From NCBI GenBank assembly GCA_947477885.1, contig CANJUD010000001.1, positions 234,632-298,631 on the forward strand: DNA of 64,000 nucleotides, written 5' to 3'. The notes under the pieces are model-generated. The model was not told the origin of the DNA and searched no databases. It saw only the letters and a list, made by a program, of their open reading frames with translations. Within the stretch, counting starts at the first letter, position 1, and each line of letters starts with the position of its first letter. This document shows, piece by piece, positions 30,453-40,933 of this stretch. Made by a program: the position numbers and the translations under genes. Source of the DNA: Bacteroidota bacterium. Its GTDB lineage: Bacteria; Bacteroidota; Bacteroidia; UKL13-3.

Positions 30453-31415
30453 ATGAAAAGATATTATATACTCTCTGTTCTTATTGCTGCTGTAAGCTTT
30501 GCACACGCTCAAAGCGTTCCATTATATGTTGGTATTTCGGGCCATGCGGCTTTGCCAAAATCGTCATTTGAAAAAAATGCATACGAAAAAGGCGGAGGTG
30601 TGCAGTTACTTTTATTAAGTGGTGCCATCAATAAAGATGGTTCTACAAATCCATGGAACCAAGGTTTCAAATTACAAATAGGATTTGGATTGGAATTTAA
30701 TAAATTTGGTGCCAAATCATTTGATATAGATCTAGCGAATCCTCCCGGTGCAAGAGGCAAGCAAGAAATTACTAATAATTCTGCAGCATGGTATGGCATA
30801 GCCCGCGGCTCATTTACCAATAACCGATTTATTATACCTTTTGCCGAAGTACTGCTGGGTGCACGTAGTTTTACATCGCGTGAAGTATTGAGCGTCCTTC
30901 CTCCTGGCCCCGCAGTTGAACCCATTACCACCGATACATTTAAAGCAAGTGTGGGAACCCTAGGACTGGGCATCGGAATCGCATTAAAAATTACCGATCA
31001 CTTTTTTATTGAAGCGAAAACTACTTATTTTATAGGAGGTAGCGGCACTTATTTGCCTATTTCAAAAGCACAACAACCCAGCAACCAAGTATTTTACTAT
31101 CCGCAAACATCAAACACCAATGTACTACTTACCCAAGTTGGCATTACTTGGAGAATTGGTCCCATGTTTAAATCATGCGGATCTATTATGGGGGTATGCG
31201 GAAGCATGAACAATAGTGGAAATTACACACCCACAAGCAATACACGCACTACCAGTAAACCCACTCCACAAAAAACTGACCCGATGCAACGTGGCACAAG
31301 TAAAACCACTACACCTCAAATCCCAGGCGGTTCAGCCACTACACCATCTAACCCCACTGCCCCTAAGAAACGTATCGAAGTAAAACCTGATACAACGAAA
31401 CCTGTTCCTAGGTAA
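30453..31415 (+). CDS. hypothetical outer-membrane beta-barrel protein with Thr/Pro-rich C-terminal tail
   Basis: Signal peptide; alternating beta strands; TPQKTDPMQRGTSKTTTPQIPGGSATTPSNPTAPKKR tail. Confidence 0.55.
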   Translation: MKRYYILSVLIAAVSFAHAQSVPLYVGISGHAALPKSSFEKNAYEKGGGVQLLLLSGAINKDGSTNPWNQGFKLQIGFGLEFNKFGAKSFDIDLANPPGARGKQEITNNSAAWYGIARGSFTNNRFIIPFAEVLLGARSFTSREVLSVLPPGPAVEPITTDTFKASVGTLGLGIGIALKITDHFFIEAKTTYFIGGSGTYLPISKAQQPSNQVFYYPQTSNTNVLLTQVGITWRIGPMFKSCGSIMGVCGSMNNSGNYTPTSNTRTTSKPTPQKTDPMQRGTSKTTTPQIPGGSATTPSNPTAPKKRIEVKPDTTKPVPR

Positions 31416-31466
31416 AAAATTTAAAACTTATAAACTCAGCAGGGTTTGCCTTAATTTTGAACCCTG

Positions 31467-32369
31467 TTGCAGCAAGAAAATATTATAGAAGGTGTAAAAA
31501 GGGCCGATTTAAAATCGATTGCCCGTGCCATCACTTTGGTAGAAAATGAAACGGAGGGAAGTTGGGAATTACTATCTGCTTTGTCGCACACAAAAAATGT
31601 CCCGGTGATAGGTTTTACTGGACCTCCGGGTGCTGGCAAAAGCACCCTCATCAATGCATTTACCCAATATATTATACAACAAAATAAACGTGTTGCTATT
31701 ATAGCTGTTGACCCCACTAGCCCATTTACCAAAGGTTCATTACTGGGCGATAGGGTTCGGATGTCGCAGCATTTTTTACACCCGAATGTATATATACGCA
31801 GCATGGCCACGCGAGGCAGCTTGGGTGGACTTAGCCCCAAAGTATTTGAAGTGGTTGATATATTAAAAAGTGCCAACTTCGATTATATAATAATTGAAAC
31901 CGTAGGCGTTGGCCAAAGTGAAGTGGAAATTGCTGGCCTTGCGGATACCACAGTATTGGTATTGGTTCCCGAGTCGGGCGACGAAGTGCAAGGAATTAAA
32001 TCGGGCGTGATGGAAATTGCCGATGTGTTTGTAGTGAACAAAGCTGATAGAGCCGGTGCGGCATCTTTTTATAAAAATATATGTATGGTAGCTATGAGCA
32101 ATTCTTCTGAAAAATGGGAAATACCTGTAATAAAAACTGTGGCAACCGATAGTAGTGGTATCGAAGAATTGTATAATAGTATTTTAGCCCATCAACACAC
32201 CGAACATAGTAATGAAAAACGCGGTAAAATATTGGCAGAGAAGGCGATGCAGCTTATTAGAAAAAAACGTACTGCCGATATTAATTTTCAAAAATTGGAA
32301 ATCGATATACAAAAAGCAAGCACCCAAAAAGATTTTAACCTATATTTGTTCCTTGCAGATAAATTTTGA
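31467..32369 (+). CDS. meaB: methylmalonyl Co-A mutase-associated GTPase MeaB
   Basis: VIGFTGPPGAGKSTLINAF, VAIIAVDPTSPFTKGSLLGDRVRM, IIIETVGVGQSEVEIAGLADTTVLVLVPESGDEVQGIKSG. Confidence 0.93.
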   Translation: MQQENIIEGVKRADLKSIARAITLVENETEGSWELLSALSHTKNVPVIGFTGPPGAGKSTLINAFTQYIIQQNKRVAIIAVDPTSPFTKGSLLGDRVRMSQHFLHPNVYIRSMATRGSLGGLSPKVFEVVDILKSANFDYIIIETVGVGQSEVEIAGLADTTVLVLVPESGDEVQGIKSGVMEIADVFVVNKADRAGAASFYKNICMVAMSNSSEKWEIPVIKTVATDSSGIEELYNSILAHQHTEHSNEKRGKILAEKAMQLIRKKRTADINFQKLEIDIQKASTQKDFNLYLFLADKF

Positions 32370-33334
32370 CTTTAACTAATACATACAGAATTTGGATTTC
32401 CATTGGCAAATGGTTGCTAGCCCTGATTGGTTTTGCATTTATATATAAACAAGTTTTTTTGAATAGTGAATACGAATTGTTAAGAACCAATTTTATACAT
32501 TATTATACAGTTGCCAATATTATATATTTCCTAATTCCTGCGGCCGCGTTGGTGCTGGTGAATTGGGGTATAGAAAGTTATAAATGGAAACATATTATAC
32601 AACCCCTAGAAAATATTAGTATATTACAAGCCATAAAAGGAGTACTTGCTGGCGTTGCCACAGGGTTTTTCACTCCTAACAGAATTGGTGAATTTGGTGG
32701 CAGAATATTATATCTAAATCATGCTGATAAAATATCATCGTCTATATCAACTATAGCCGGAAGTTTTGCCCAGTTAATTGCTACCGTAACCTTTGGTTGC
32801 CTAGCTATGGTAGCCTATAATATTGATTTACATTTGACCAATTATTATATTACTGCCCTATTATTTTTTATTGCAATTATACTAAGCACTTGCTTATTGG
32901 TATTATATTACAACTTCTCTAAGATTGCCGATTTGTTTAGCCTCAGGCTATATATACCTAGGTTTTACGACAAGTTTGCCCATTTAAAAAATGCCAGTTC
33001 AGCTTACCTAAGCAAAATTATGTGGCTTTCGATATTTCGGTATTTTACTTTCTGCGTGCAGTATGTTTTACTGTTAAACTTTTTCCATGTGAATATTAGC
33101 ATCGAACATGCCTTTGTGTGTGTATCTGTTATATACTTATTGCACACAGCTATACCTACTATAGCTATTATAGAGGCAGGTGTGCGTGGAGCTGGAGCAC
33201 TAGCCGTTATTGGACTCTACACCAATCAGCCTACTGAAATTTTGCTAGCTGCGTACACGCTGTGGATTGTTAATATCATACTTCCCTCACTATTGGGACT
33301 GTACTTGATAGCCCGAATAAATATTAAAAATTAA
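32366..33334 (+). CDS. lysylphosphatidylglycerol synthase transmembrane region family (UPF0104-like) membrane protein
   Basis: Multi-TM; GVLAGVATGFFTPNRIGEFGGRILYL. Confidence 0.7.
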   Translation: MTLTNTYRIWISIGKWLLALIGFAFIYKQVFLNSEYELLRTNFIHYYTVANIIYFLIPAAALVLVNWGIESYKWKHIIQPLENISILQAIKGVLAGVATGFFTPNRIGEFGGRILYLNHADKISSSISTIAGSFAQLIATVTFGCLAMVAYNIDLHLTNYYITALLFFIAIILSTCLLVLYYNFSKIADLFSLRLYIPRFYDKFAHLKNASSAYLSKIMWLSIFRYFTFCVQYVLLLNFFHVNISIEHAFVCVSVIYLLHTAIPTIAIIEAGVRGAGALAVIGLYTNQPTEILLAAYTLWIVNIILPSLLGLYLIARINIKN

Positions 33335-33348
33335 TAATTAAAAAACTA

Positions 33349-34458
33349 ATGGTTTTAGTTTTTTCCTTCCTGGGATTATATATCATACTTATTGCTACTA
33401 TCATCATATATAGCGGCAAGAAAAAGAATATACTTTCTCATTCGAATAAAGAATTAACAAAAGTATCTATAATAGTAGCAGCAAGGAATGAAGAACAAAA
33501 TATAACTAAACTGTTAGAATGTTTGCTCACTCAAAATTATCCCAAAGATTTGTATGAAATTATTATTGTTAACGACCATTCAAATGATAATACAGAAAAG
33601 CTATTGAAAGCATGCGGCAATCGAATAAAATATATAAATCTGCCTGAAAAAATAATAGGTAAAAAGCAAGCAATGGCGCATGGAGTGAGCCTTGCAAGTG
33701 GCGAATTAATTATTACTACTGATGCCGATTGTACTATAAATACAAACCATATCAGTATCATAGAAAAGTTTTATCGCAATACCCAAGCAAAGTTTATTTC
33801 AGCACCTGTATTGTTATATCATCCTCGCAATTCTATTTTTTCTAAGTTATTATATCATTTTCAAGTAGTAGAATTTGGTGCACTTATAGTAGGTGGCAAT
33901 GCATTAATTGGCATGCGAAAACCACTGTTATGTAATGGTGCAAATATGGCTTATCCTAAAAGAGTTTTTGAAGAAATAAATGGTTATGAGGGCAATGAAC
34001 AAATACCCAGTGGCGATGATGAGTTTTTACTGAAAAAGATTGCCGCGAAGTTTCCCAATGATATATACTTTTTGACAGATACAATAGCTGCTGTTCATAC
34101 TCCTTCTGTCGTTAGTTTTAAAGAATTGGTGCAACAAAGGATTCGCTGGGCATCGAAACACAAAAATTATAATATAGGCAATAGGGCAATTTTAGTGCTG
34201 ATTTTTATGGCAAATATCATGTTGTACATAACCCCATTTTTAGGCAACCTTTCATGGTTTTATTTTGTCTTATATTTTATGATTAAAACATTGGCAGATG
34301 TGGGTATCACAAGTATATATTTACGCTATATGAAGAGTTATAAAACTATAATTTATTTGCCTATAATTGAACTACTATATCCCATTTATTTGGTATATAT
34401 TGGTATCAGTGCTAACTTCTTAAAATATGAATGGAAAGGGCGGTTGCAAAAGGCTTAA
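33349..34458 (+). CDS. family 2 glycosyltransferase
   Basis: VSIIVAARNEEQNITKLLECLLTQNYPKDLYEIIIVNDHSNDNTEKLL, TDADC, QQRIRWASK; C-terminal TM. Confidence 0.9.
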   Translation: MVLVFSFLGLYIILIATIIIYSGKKKNILSHSNKELTKVSIIVAARNEEQNITKLLECLLTQNYPKDLYEIIIVNDHSNDNTEKLLKACGNRIKYINLPEKIIGKKQAMAHGVSLASGELIITTDADCTINTNHISIIEKFYRNTQAKFISAPVLLYHPRNSIFSKLLYHFQVVEFGALIVGGNALIGMRKPLLCNGANMAYPKRVFEEINGYEGNEQIPSGDDEFLLKKIAAKFPNDIYFLTDTIAAVHTPSVVSFKELVQQRIRWASKHKNYNIGNRAILVLIFMANIMLYITPFLGNLSWFYFVLYFMIKTLADVGITSIYLRYMKSYKTIIYLPIIELLYPIYLVYIGISANFLKYEWKGRLQKA

Positions 34459-34514
34459 GGAAATGTTTCTTTCTTTTTTTTGTAAAATCCCTTATTTTTG
34501 CTAATTATATTTTG

Positions 34515-36338
34515 ATGAACTGGAAGAAAATTCATATCCAAACTACTTTATATTTTTTAGGGTTTGTTGTGTGCATGGGCATTGCGAAGGCTCAGCCAAC
34601 GGCCAACTTCAGCTTTACCGACTCGGTTTGTGGCACTAAAACGGTGAAATTTATCAATAGCTCAAGTAATGCGAATAAGTTTTTTTGGTTCATCAAAGGG
34701 TCTTTCCAAACGTCGACCAACCTCAATTATACTTTCGATTCGTTCAAAACTTATACTGTTACTCTTATTGTGTCGGACAATAGCGGGAATACCGACACCG
34801 TTCAGAAAGATGTGCACTTGTTCGACTATCCACAATTCACTATAAGTCCTGCTCCACCAGCGGGATGCCCGGGCAGTGTGGTTTTCTTATTGGCCACTTA
34901 TAATTCCAATTTCTTATACCAATGGAGCCCAACAACCTATCTGAGTGATGGCTACGTGCACAACCCAAAGGCAGCTCCGCTCATTACAACTACCTATCAC
35001 CTATTAGTCACTGATACCAGTACCAAGTGCTCAGCCACTGATTCTGTAAAAATCAGCGTAAAGCTCTGCAATACACCCACTGCGAAATTTAAGAGTGGCC
35101 AACTTACTTGTGGAAATTTCACCGTTTCATTCCGAAATTATAGTACGAAAGCCTTTGGTGTTTTATGGAATTTTGGAGACGCCAATAGTGGAACTTCAGA
35201 TACTTCTACACTCATGGATACGATGGTTACACATACTTTTAGCGGACCCGGCACCTATAAAGTTTTGCTCACTGTTATTGATAGCTTGGGGCTTTACCCA
35301 GATACTGTTTCAATGTATATTGGTGTTGATAGTGTGCTGAAGGCAACTATTGCAACTGCCCCACAAACTATTTGCCCTGGCGATTTGGTGCAGCTCGTTT
35401 CAAATGTAACACTTGCTGGAGGTGCTAACGTGCTGTGGCAACCTGGCACCAGCCTTAATGATTCTGTATCACTAAAAGTATCAGCAAAACCTACCAGCAC
35501 TACACGGTATAAATTGACCTATAGCAGAAATGGTTGCAGCGATACAAATTCTGTGTTGATTACGGTACTTGCTCCCCCATTATTTGATATATTATTCGAT
35601 ACTGTATGCCTTGGTGCTCCTACTTTTATTCGTACTGTTCAACCTATTTCTTCTACCTTGAAATATTTATGGCAACTTGGCGATGGCGATACCAGCAACA
35701 GTAAAACGCCGATGCATACTTATAAAGCTCCAGGTAATTATAATGTTTCCATCAATGCTGTGCAGGGTTCTTGCTCTCAACTTTCATCTCGCACTATTGC
35801 AGTGAAACCACTCCCTGAAACTACTTTTTCAAATTACCCAAATGAAGTTTTTATCGACAATCCCAAAATAACTTTTGTAGATGGTGGCCATGATATTGTT
35901 CGTCGTTTATGGGATTTTGGTGATGGCATTACCGATACGGATTCTGTAGTGATTCATACATTTGGAGATACTGGATTCTATGATGTATCGCTCATTAACT
36001 TTAGTCCGTTTGGTTGCACTGATACAGTTTCTCAAAGAATATTGATTAGGCCTGTAATATTACTTTACGTGCCCAATGCATTTACACCCAATAGGCAAGG
36101 TCCAACAGAAAATGAAACATTCTACCTAACTTGCAACGACCACCTGCCCGAATTTTATTTTCTGATATATAATAGATGGGGTGAAAAAGTGTTTGAAACA
36201 CACGACCAACATTTTGTGTGGGATGGCACCCTGAAAGGCAAACCACTTGAAACTGGACTTTATGTTTGGCGTATGAATTTTCGTATCTCTGCCGAAAAAG
36301 GTGAAACGAGAACAGATATATTATTGTTATATAGATAA
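34515..36338 (+). CDS. PKD-domain protein with gliding-motility-associated / T9SS type B C-terminal domain
   Basis: Repeated LWNFGDANSG/LWDFGDGITD PKD motifs; C-terminal VPNAFTPNRQGPTENETFYLTCNDHLPEFYFLIYNRWGEKVFETHDQHFVWDGTLKGKPLETGLYVWRM. Confidence 0.85.
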   Translation: MNWKKIHIQTTLYFLGFVVCMGIAKAQPTANFSFTDSVCGTKTVKFINSSSNANKFFWFIKGSFQTSTNLNYTFDSFKTYTVTLIVSDNSGNTDTVQKDVHLFDYPQFTISPAPPAGCPGSVVFLLATYNSNFLYQWSPTTYLSDGYVHNPKAAPLITTTYHLLVTDTSTKCSATDSVKISVKLCNTPTAKFKSGQLTCGNFTVSFRNYSTKAFGVLWNFGDANSGTSDTSTLMDTMVTHTFSGPGTYKVLLTVIDSLGLYPDTVSMYIGVDSVLKATIATAPQTICPGDLVQLVSNVTLAGGANVLWQPGTSLNDSVSLKVSAKPTSTTRYKLTYSRNGCSDTNSVLITVLAPPLFDILFDTVCLGAPTFIRTVQPISSTLKYLWQLGDGDTSNSKTPMHTYKAPGNYNVSINAVQGSCSQLSSRTIAVKPLPETTFSNYPNEVFIDNPKITFVDGGHDIVRRLWDFGDGITDTDSVVIHTFGDTGFYDVSLINFSPFGCTDTVSQRILIRPVILLYVPNAFTPNRQGPTENETFYLTCNDHLPEFYFLIYNRWGEKVFETHDQHFVWDGTLKGKPLETGLYVWRMNFRISAEKGETRTDILLLYR

Positions 36339-36817
36339 TGAAAATAAAATTGAAAAATATCGCTGTTGTAACTATTATATTAACTTCTGTTTTTATAAGT
36401 GCCACTTCATTTATTCATCATACAAAAGCCGAAGTAGAACTTATATGGAAGGCCGAAATTAGCCCCGCAGGAAAACTAAAGAAAGGTGATACCGCATGGG
36501 TATTATTACAAACTGATATACCCGAAAATTTTCATTCATACTCCAATGAAACCTCAGCAGATGTAGGCCCGATAGTTACACAACTTGCTTTTGAAAAGAA
36601 GTACAAACCCATTGGTAAAGATATTATAGAAGGCAATAAAAAAGAAGTGTATGAAGAAGTGTTCAAGTCCAAGTTTACTGAACTCAGAGGCCATATTACT
36701 GTGAAGAGAAAATTTAAAGTACATAAAAATATGATTAAGTTTAAAGTTCTCACACAGGTTTGTGATGATAATATTTGTGTGATGAAAGAAAAAGATTTTG
36801 AACTAAAAGTATATTAA
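36338..36817 (+). CDS. DsbD N-terminal-like (DsbDalpha) stand-alone protein
   Basis: WKAEISPAGKLKKGDTAWVLLQTDIPENFHSYS... KVLTQVCDDNICVMKEKDFEL. Confidence 0.65.
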   Translation: MKIKLKNIAVVTIILTSVFISATSFIHHTKAEVELIWKAEISPAGKLKKGDTAWVLLQTDIPENFHSYSNETSADVGPIVTQLAFEKKYKPIGKDIIEGNKKEVYEEVFKSKFTELRGHITVKRKFKVHKNMIKFKVLTQVCDDNICVMKEKDFELKVY

Positions 36818-36829
36818 TTGAATTTGCGA

Positions 36830-38905
36830 ATGAAAAATATAAAGTATATATATATTGTAATATTTGTTGTATTATTTAAAAGTGGGTTTTCTCAGAAAGT
36901 ACAAAAAATAAGCTGGGAATTTAAAATTAATTCTTCGAAATTAAAAGTAGGAGATGAGGCCACAATAACGGCCACAGGCATTGTTCCCCCAACACAAACA
37001 CTATATACTACCACCGATTGTACCTACCCCTGCGTTATCGAATTTAAAACAAAAGATGGAATTAGCTTGATGGGTAACTTACAAACTATGGGAAAACCAA
37101 CCACTCATTATGATGATATTTTTGCGTGCGACCGGGTATTTTTTAATGGCAAAGGCGTATTTACACAGAAAATAAAAATCACGAAAATTATATCATCTAT
37201 TATAGTTAGGATGGATGCCCAAACTTGTTCAGATGAAAGCTGTAATAATGAAAGACAACCTTTCGTTACCATCCCAATCTCTGTATCTGAGGCAGCCAAA
37301 GGAAATATAATAGATACTACCAAACCTTTAGATACAAGCACTCAAATAAATACCAATAAAGCAGATAATTTTAAACATAAAACTGCAGAGATAAAACCCG
37401 CAACTGCCAAGACTGAAAACAAGGATGACGACCTGTTTGGATTTATGTTAGAAGCCCTCGCTGTAGGATTCTTGGCCATCTTCACCCCTTGTGTATTTCC
37501 GATGTTACCCATGACGGTTTCATTTTTTATTCGCAGTGCCGCAAAAGATGAAGAAGAAAAGAAAAAAGCAAAACGAAGAGGTATTCGAAGTGCATTATTA
37601 TTTGGATTATTTGTAATAGTTATATATACCATTCCTGGTGCTTTAATTTCTGGAACCAAAGGCCCCGAATTTAATAATTGGCTGAGCACACACTGGGCTC
37701 CCAATATATTTTTCTTTTTGGTCTTTTTGGTATTTGGCTTTTCATTTTTGGGTTGGTTCGAAATTATATTACCAAGCAGATTTGTAAATAAAATGGAGAG
37801 CAAATCGAGCAAGGATTCAATAGGTGGTTTATTCTTTATGGCCTTTACTTTGGTATTGGTTTCTTTCTCGTGTACCGGCCCATTTGTAGGAAGTTTATTG
37901 GTGGAAGCATCGACTGGGCATATATTAAAACCAGTGATTGGCATGTTCTTTTTCTCTTTAGCTATAGCATTGCCTTTTGTATTGTTTGCCATCTTCCCCA
38001 GTATGATGCTCAGCTTACCCAAACCAGGTCGTTGGCTTAATGCAGTAAAAGTTTCATTTGGATTTTTTGAGCTGGCTTTTGCGTTCAAATTTTTATCAAT
38101 CCCCGATCAAACATACCATTGGGGTATATTAAGCCGCGATATATTCTTTGCTATTTGGATAGTTGTTTTTCTGCTATGGGGCTTATATCTTTTGGGCAAA
38201 ATTAAACTGCCGCACGATACTGATATGACGCATATTGGAGTGCCACGTTTGCTAATGGCTATTATAGTTTTGGCATTCACCGTATATATGATACCCGGCA
38301 TGTGGGGAGCCCCAGTAAAATTATTGGCGGGAATTACACCACCCATGCAATACCAAGAGTTTAACATAAATGGCGGAAGTGCTAAAGTAGAAAACCACTC
38401 AGATGGTAGTATCGATATGAGTAAGGTGAAATATCATGAATTACACCAAATGCCAAACGGCCTCAAAGGTTTTTTCGATTTCAATGAAGCAAGTGCCTAT
38501 AGCAAAAAAGTAAACAAACCTATATTGATTGACTTTACCGGAAATGCTTGTACCAATTGCCGCAAAATGGAAGAAAATATATGGGTAAAACCAGAGGTAT
38601 TAAATAGAATGAAAGATAGTTTTGTATTGGTTTCATTATATACTGATGACCGATTTGAACTTCCCGAGAATGAATGGTATACTGGCAAGCGAGATGGTGA
38701 GGTAAAGAAGACATTGGGTGACCAAATCAGTGATTTGCAAATCACTAGATACAAAACTTCTAGTCAGCCACAATATATTATAACCGATTCAGAAGGCAAT
38801 AATTTGTTGGGGTTAGAAACAGCTACTTACAATTCTGATGAACAAGTATATATTAAGTTTTTGGACAAAGGATATACCGCCTACAAGAAAAAACTTAACA
38901 ACTAA
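36830..38905 (+). CDS. thiol:disulfide interchange protein DsbD family
   Basis: N-terminal DsbD-like domain (CSDESC), AIFTPCVFPMLPMTVSFF membrane domain, C-terminal thioredoxin PILIDFTGNACTNCRKMEENIW. Confidence 0.9.
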   Translation: MKNIKYIYIVIFVVLFKSGFSQKVQKISWEFKINSSKLKVGDEATITATGIVPPTQTLYTTTDCTYPCVIEFKTKDGISLMGNLQTMGKPTTHYDDIFACDRVFFNGKGVFTQKIKITKIISSIIVRMDAQTCSDESCNNERQPFVTIPISVSEAAKGNIIDTTKPLDTSTQINTNKADNFKHKTAEIKPATAKTENKDDDLFGFMLEALAVGFLAIFTPCVFPMLPMTVSFFIRSAAKDEEEKKKAKRRGIRSALLFGLFVIVIYTIPGALISGTKGPEFNNWLSTHWAPNIFFFLVFLVFGFSFLGWFEIILPSRFVNKMESKSSKDSIGGLFFMAFTLVLVSFSCTGPFVGSLLVEASTGHILKPVIGMFFFSLAIALPFVLFAIFPSMMLSLPKPGRWLNAVKVSFGFFELAFAFKFLSIPDQTYHWGILSRDIFFAIWIVVFLLWGLYLLGKIKLPHDTDMTHIGVPRLLMAIIVLAFTVYMIPGMWGAPVKLLAGITPPMQYQEFNINGGSAKVENHSDGSIDMSKVKYHELHQMPNGLKGFFDFNEASAYSKKVNKPILIDFTGNACTNCRKMEENIWVKPEVLNRMKDSFVLVSLYTDDRFELPENEWYTGKRDGEVKKTLGDQISDLQITRYKTSSQPQYIITDSEGNNLLGLETATYNSDEQVYIKFLDKGYTAYKKKLNN

Positions 38906-38937
38906 TAAATATTCAGCGATTAATTTTGGCAAATTCT

Positions 38938-40440
38938 ATGATGAAATTATATATCAAATTTGCAATTATTATACTAGTTATTGGTGCTTGTCGCTCTAGT
39001 TTTAAAGGCGATAAAAATACTAACAAAGCACCTAGAACTTTCTTAACCTGCGATACAATTAACCGCAGTGGCAGCAATCGACTCTCATCGCAAGTACGGC
39101 TGCAATGGTGGGGCGATGATGCCGATGGCTATGTAGCTTCTTATAAGTTTTCATTTGATGGAAGTCATTGGTTAAGCACTACCAAACAAGATAGTATATT
39201 TAATTTACAAATTCCCCCAGGAATAGACACTTTCGATTTTAAATTTATGGTAAAGGCCGTCGATAATATGGGCTTGGAAGATCCTGTGGGAGCCACATTG
39301 GGCGTACCTGTAAAGAATTCTGCTCCTACTATTGATTTTATAACTCCCATGGGCAGTGCGGGTTCAACCACTCGCAATCCCGTTAAATCTTTTCCCGTAC
39401 TTAAATATTATTGGGAAACAAATGATCCTGATGGTGCAGGAGATGTGGACTATATAGAATTATATTTGAATGATACAAATAATATACCCGTAAAAGTTTC
39501 GGCAATATATAATGAAGTAACGATTGTAGCACAAAACCCAAAACAAAATACCAGTGATTGTAATATATTACAAGGCGGTAAACAAACCCTGTTAGCCAGC
39601 ACCCTAAGGGGTTTGTTGCTGGATGCTCCCAATGTATTATATATACGTTCGGTAGACAAGGTGGGTGCAAAATCTGTATATAAAGTATCGCATAATATAT
39701 TTGTAAAAAAAGTACATGGACAAGTTTTATTGGTGAATGGGATGCTAAGTAGTAGCGGTAAAATTAATACACAGAAATTTTATCAAGATGCTTTAGCGAA
39801 TATGAATATCTTATATTATGATACTTTATTAAGCAGCGATATCCAAAATAACAACTATACAGAACTAGCTCCCGATAACCAAACACAAGCCCTGATATTT
39901 GGGCTGTTCCCACATATTATATGGTTTACTGATGATGCCAATACTTCACTCAATTTTGCCAAGAAAACATTAACGAATTTCTTTACAAACAATGGAACTA
40001 TATTCATGAGTGCTGTCTTTAATTCATCATTCGACACCACAGCCAATGTTCTCGATTTTACACCCGTACGCCAATTGGTATATATGCCCCAAGGATTAAC
40101 TTTTAGATTGAACAACGCATCCAATTTGGATCCTATAGTCAGTGGTTGGCCTAATTTAAGCAGCAATTCACCACCCTTTGTGTGCCGACCTTTATATAAA
40201 GCCGACAACAATCAAAACTACAATTACGAATACATATATAATGCACTCATTAATGTATCAGGCATTATAAACAAAGCATGGCAACAACCTGATTCAACAA
40301 ACGTAATAGCAAAGCGAACCAAAGTAAGTAACAGCAAAATAGATTTTATTCTCACATCAGTACCACTAGAAAAAATAAATGGCAACAATAATATACAACA
40401 GTTTTTAGATAAAGCACTGAAGGTAGAATTAGGGTTTTAA
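38938..40440 (+). CDS. hypothetical lipoprotein
   Basis: MMKLYIKFAIIILVIGACRSS lipobox; QVRLQWWGDDADGYVASYKFSFDG FN3-like segment. Confidence 0.6.
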   Translation: MMKLYIKFAIIILVIGACRSSFKGDKNTNKAPRTFLTCDTINRSGSNRLSSQVRLQWWGDDADGYVASYKFSFDGSHWLSTTKQDSIFNLQIPPGIDTFDFKFMVKAVDNMGLEDPVGATLGVPVKNSAPTIDFITPMGSAGSTTRNPVKSFPVLKYYWETNDPDGAGDVDYIELYLNDTNNIPVKVSAIYNEVTIVAQNPKQNTSDCNILQGGKQTLLASTLRGLLLDAPNVLYIRSVDKVGAKSVYKVSHNIFVKKVHGQVLLVNGMLSSSGKINTQKFYQDALANMNILYYDTLLSSDIQNNNYTELAPDNQTQALIFGLFPHIIWFTDDANTSLNFAKKTLTNFFTNNGTIFMSAVFNSSFDTTANVLDFTPVRQLVYMPQGLTFRLNNASNLDPIVSGWPNLSSNSPPFVCRPLYKADNNQNYNYEYIYNALINVSGIINKAWQQPDSTNVIAKRTKVSNSKIDFILTSVPLEKINGNNNIQQFLDKALKVELGF

Positions 40441-40466
40441 TTTATAATAACGAATAATAGAATATC

Positions 40467-40625
40467 GAACAAGGATTAACGAATGATGATTTTAGAAGGA
40501 GGTGTCGGTCTGAGTTTATCGAAGACGACAGGAGAAGTACTCCCCACATGGTTTGCCGCCCTTCGAGAAGGCTCAGGTTAACAAGCTAGGAAACTTCATA
40601 AATCGCAAATCGTTAATCCTTGTTC
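40467..40625. repeat. MITE-like 159-bp element with perfect 16-bp terminal inverted repeats
   Basis: GAACAAGGATTAACGA (40467-40482) and TCGTTAATCCTTGTTC (40610-40625) are exact reverse complements; inner inverted CTGAG...TCGAAG arms. Confidence 0.75.
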
Positions 40626-40657
40626 TTAAATCAATTTTAATATTAGCTATATAAAAC

Positions 40658-40933
40658 ATGAACGACGAAATAGACCCTTTAGAAATGGACGTACTCAACT
40701 GCCTATACTTTGTTGAGCCCTTTGAAACCATATTGGAAGAGACTGGTTTAAGCCCAGCCATAGCAGGCGATGTATTAAAGATATTGATTTCCAAAAAATG
40801 GGTAACACCCATGAAATTCGACGAAAAGGAACAAGAATATATACGCAGTTTTATATATGATACCGACCGCATGCACGATTATAGATATATGGCAACCAAA
40901 GAAGGGTTGATGCGGCATAATGGGGTGGGGTGA
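40658..40933 (+). CDS. hypothetical small protein, possible winged-helix
   Basis: EMDVLNCLYFVEPFETILEETGLSPAIAGDVLKILISKKWV. Confidence 0.5.
   Translation: MNDEIDPLEMDVLNCLYFVEPFETILEETGLSPAIAGDVLKILISKKWVTPMKFDEKEQEYIRSFIYDTDRMHDYRYMATKEGLMRHNGVG

Noticed and set aside
31451-31876. 141-aa minus-strand ORF
   Set aside because: Antisense to meaB P-loop region.
37342-38088. 248-aa minus-strand ORF
   Set aside because: Antisense to the DsbD membrane domain; composition typical of a shadow ORF.
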